Shown here: positions 5,604-6,728 of the stretch, piece after piece
Layout: the number at the start of each line of letters is the position of its first letter
How positions within the stretch are numbered: position 1 is the stretch's first letter
Assembly: GCA_024404475.1 (NCBI GenBank)
Contig: JAKSPV010000081.1
Location: 1 to 6,728 of the forward strand
Source of the DNA: Clostridia bacterium
GTDB taxonomy: Bacteria; Bacillota; Clostridia; Oscillospirales; CAG-272
Length of the DNA: 6,728 nucleotides
Direction of reading: 5' to 3'
The notes under the pieces: model-generated
The model's database searches: none
Told to the model about the DNA's origin: nothing
Seen by the model: only the letters and a program-made list of their open reading frames with translations
Made by a program: the position numbers and the translations under genes

Positions 5604-5609
5604 ATTCCT

Positions 5610-6485
5610 TTACACGCCGGAGTAAGCAGCGAAGCCGCCGTCAACGGGAACGACAACGCCGTCAACGAAGCCGGATGCGCCCTCGTCAGCAAGGAAGAGG
5701 AGCGTGCCGGTGAGGTCGTCCACTTCGCCGAGACGGCCCATCGGGGTATGCGCGAGGATCTTGCCGCAGCGCGCGGAGGGCGTGCCGTCGGGGTTGGTCA
5801 TGAGCGCACGGTTCTGGTTGGTGAGGAAGAAGCCGGGAGCGATCGCGTTGCAGCGGATGCCCACGGGAGCAAAGTGAACGGCGAGCCATTCGGTGAAGTT
5901 GGAGACGGCTGCCTTCGCGCCGGAGTAAGCCGGGATTCTGGTCAGCGGGCGGAACGCGTTCATCGAGCTGATGTTGATGACGTTGCCGCGGCCTGCCTTC
6001 GCCATGTCGTATGCGAAGACCTGCGTCGGGATCAGGATGCCCATGAAGTTCAGCGAGAAGACGAAGGAGATGCCGTCGGGATCAAGGTCGAAGAACGTCT
6101 TGACGCCCTCGATCGTGCCGTCTTTTTCAAGAGCAGCCATGTCTTCGGGGGTGAGGGTGTCCTTCGAGGTGGAGCCCTTCGGGTTGTTGCCGCCGGCGCC
6201 GTTCAGGAGCAGCGTGCAGGTGCCGAGGTCGGCTTTGATCGCGTCGCGGCATGCCTCGACGGATTCCTTTTTGAGGACGTTCATCTCGTACGCGCGGGCG
6301 ATACCGCCCTCGGCACGGATCTCGGCGGCCACGGTCTCGGCAGCGTCAACGCGGAGGTCGCAGACGGCGACTTTCGCGCCGCAGGCAGCGAGCGCCTTGG
6401 CAAATCCGGAGCAGAGAACGCCGCCGGCGCCGGTGACAACGGCGACTTCGCCGCTGAGGTCAACTTTGAAAGGGATGTTTGTCAT
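5610..6485 (-). CDS. SDR oxidoreductase, probable D-mannonate oxidoreductase (UxuB/YjmF type)
   Basis: Cytosolic NAD(P)-dependent short-chain dehydrogenase of 291 residues. The probable reaction is reversible reduction of D-fructuronate to D-mannonate in hexuronate catabolism. The Rossmann start is V-TGAGGVLCSG (17-27), an atypical glycine pattern with Val-Leu-Cys where most relatives have a Gly-x-Gly ending; as I recall it, this is the normal form in the mannonate oxidoreductase group. D43 ends beta-2 (VCDLR), suggesting NAD(H) preference. Further landmarks are NGAGG (95-99), catalytic N146, S174, Y187 and K191 (YSGAK), APGFF (216-220) and a C-terminal PVDGGF (280-285). The segments NISSMNAF and AVSNFTEWLAVHF strongly recall this subgroup. 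AAAGGAGA precedes the ATG with 8 nt between its GGAG core and the start. It is transcribed alone as far as the window shows. A palindromic operator-like site lies just upstream. SDR assignment is certain; substrate is by family resemblance, and another sugar-acid or polyol dehydrogenase remains possible. Confidence 0.9.
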   Translation of the reverse strand: MTNIPFKVDLSGEVAVVTGAGGVLCSGFAKALAACGAKVAVCDLRVDAAETVAAEIRAEGGIARAYEMNVLKKESVEACRDAIKADLGTCTLLLNGAGGNNPKGSTSKDTLTPEDMAALEKDGTIEGVKTFFDLDPDGISFVFSLNFMGILIPTQVFAYDMAKAGRGNVINISSMNAFRPLTRIPAYSGAKAAVSNFTEWLAVHFAPVGIRCNAIAPGFFLTNQNRALMTNPDGTPSARCGKILAHTPMGRLGEVDDLTGTLLFLADEGASGFVDGVVVPVDGGFAAYSGV

Positions 6486-6512
6486 GATGATTTCTCCTTT
6501 ATGGAAAGGTTT

Positions 6513-6530
6513 TTGGTAACCAAATTGGTT
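6513..6530 (-). promoter_or_regulatory. Palindromic operator candidate upstream of the dehydrogenase gene
   Basis: Two overlapping perfect inverted repeats: TTGGT-A-ACCAA (6513-6523) and AACCAA-A-TTGGTT (6518-6530), 27 nt upstream of the ATG. The half-sites resemble those of GntR-family (FadR subfamily) uronate repressors ExuR/UxuR of enterobacteria, whose operators centre on TTGGT/ACCAA. Control by such a repressor is inferred. No clear -35/-10 pair could be placed around it, and no regulator gene lies in the window. Confidence 0.5.
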
Positions 6531-6548
6531 CGGAAGGAAAAGTGTGAG

Positions 6549-6620
6549 GGGGTCTTTCTTTGTCGGGGCTCCGCCCCAAACCCCACGCCTACGCGGCGGG
6601 CGGCGCCTTTGAAAAGGCGC
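6549..6620. repeat. GC-rich hairpins upstream of the dehydrogenase gene
   Basis: GGGGC (6565-6569) pairs with GCCCC (6573-6577) around a 3-nt loop, nested inside GGGGT (6549-6553) with ACCCC (6580-6584). A second perfect inverted repeat, GCGCCTTT (6603-6610) with AAAGGCGC (6613-6620), follows. Neither has a T-run on either side, so they do not look like standard terminators. The remaining bases around them hold no gene. Confidence 0.55.
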
Positions 6621-6645
6621 GCGAAACTTTTGAACTATCTAAATG

Positions 6646-6705
6646 GGTGATGCCGGCAGGCGTTCAAGGTTTTCGGGGTGTGGGGCACTTTGCGAAGTTC
6701 CCCAC
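6646..6705 (+). repeat. Intergenic repeat, copy B (diverged)
   Basis: It shares GGTGATGCCG (6646-6655) and TTTTCGGGGT (6670-6679) with copy A; the two blocks are offset by 24 nt here and 25 nt in copy A. A hairpin follows in the same relative place: GTGGGG (6680-6685) with CCCCAC (6700-6705), one mismatch, then ACTT/AAGT around TGCG. The first hairpin of copy A is lost here except for its outer CCG/CGG. The window ends 23 nt later without a gene. Confidence 0.6.
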
Positions 6706-6728
6706 GGCGCGCCCCACGTCCTGTGCCG

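Larger units (their letters stand above)
5257..5609. other. Non-coding, hairpin-dense intergenic region
   Basis: No credible gene lies here; the short open frames are low-complexity and follow the repeats. The stretch is packed with inverted repeats: 5278-5285 with 5289-5296 (AAACCTTT/AAAGGTTT, 3-nt loop); 5358-5369 with 5409-5420 (12 nt, enclosing a 5-bp GGCGG/CCGCC hairpin at 5379-5393); 5433-5440 with 5480-5487 (TCTCCCCT/AGGGGAGA, enclosing CCGCT/AGCGG at 5459-5471); 5500-5509 with 5519-5528; 5543-5553 with 5557-5567; and a 30-nt palindrome at 5571-5600. The two large arm pairs enclose loops of the same length, 39 nt. The region may be a composite of mobile intergenic repeats, a structured RNA, or both. 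Confidence 0.7.

Noticed and set aside
5577..6650. A 357-codon plus-strand frame opposite the dehydrogenase gene
   Set aside because: The minus strand has an intact SDR with all catalytic residues and a good ribosome binding site. The plus frame is a charged shadow and runs through intergenic repeats at both ends.

Overview
The window looks like a chromosomal segment of a fairly high-GC, uncultured Bacillota, most likely a gut or rumen Clostridia of the Oscillospirales type. The reasons are cohesin and dockerin modules next to BspA-type leucine-rich repeats, the Cys-rich 'C-x-x-C-G' surface repeats common in clostridial exoproteins, strong Shine-Dalgarno sites, consensus sigma-A promoters, and GC-rich hairpin repeats between genes. 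This placement is an inference from gene style; no rRNA or marker gene is present.

Layout. Bases 1-186 are a divergent control region, with a consensus minus-strand promoter firing off the left edge and a weaker plus-strand promoter for the first gene. Bases 187-3046 (+) hold two tightly coupled genes for exported proteins: a secreted LRR-cohesin-dockerin protein, then a cohesin protein with ten Cys-pair motifs and a C-terminal membrane anchor. A bidirectional terminator (3055-3085) separates them from a minus-strand cluster read from right to left: an AlkD-like DNA glycosylase (4512-5201), a TVP38/VTT-family membrane protein (3738-4466) and a CDP-alcohol phosphatidyltransferase (3102-3659). 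alkD has a consensus promoter. The phosphatidyltransferase has its own promoter, whose -35 box overlaps the stop codon of the TVP38 gene. Bases 5257-5609 are non-coding and full of inverted repeats. A short-chain dehydrogenase resembling D-mannonate oxidoreductase (fructuronate reductase) of the UxuB/YjmF type lies at 5610-6485 (-). It is preceded by a palindromic site resembling a UxuR/ExuR operator and flanked by two diverged copies of one intergenic repeat.

How the parts may work together. The plus-strand pair could form a cell-surface docking system, with the dockerin of the first protein binding the membrane-anchored cohesin of the second. This is a hypothesis. The TVP38 and phosphatidyltransferase genes both concern membrane lipids; AlkD beside them has no obvious functional link. 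The dehydrogenase belongs to hexuronate (pectin sugar) breakdown, which suits a plant-fibre or mucin niche. I see no tRNA, rRNA, CRISPR array, transposase or phage gene. The most noteworthy items are the two-gene cohesin/dockerin locus and the paired intergenic repeats.
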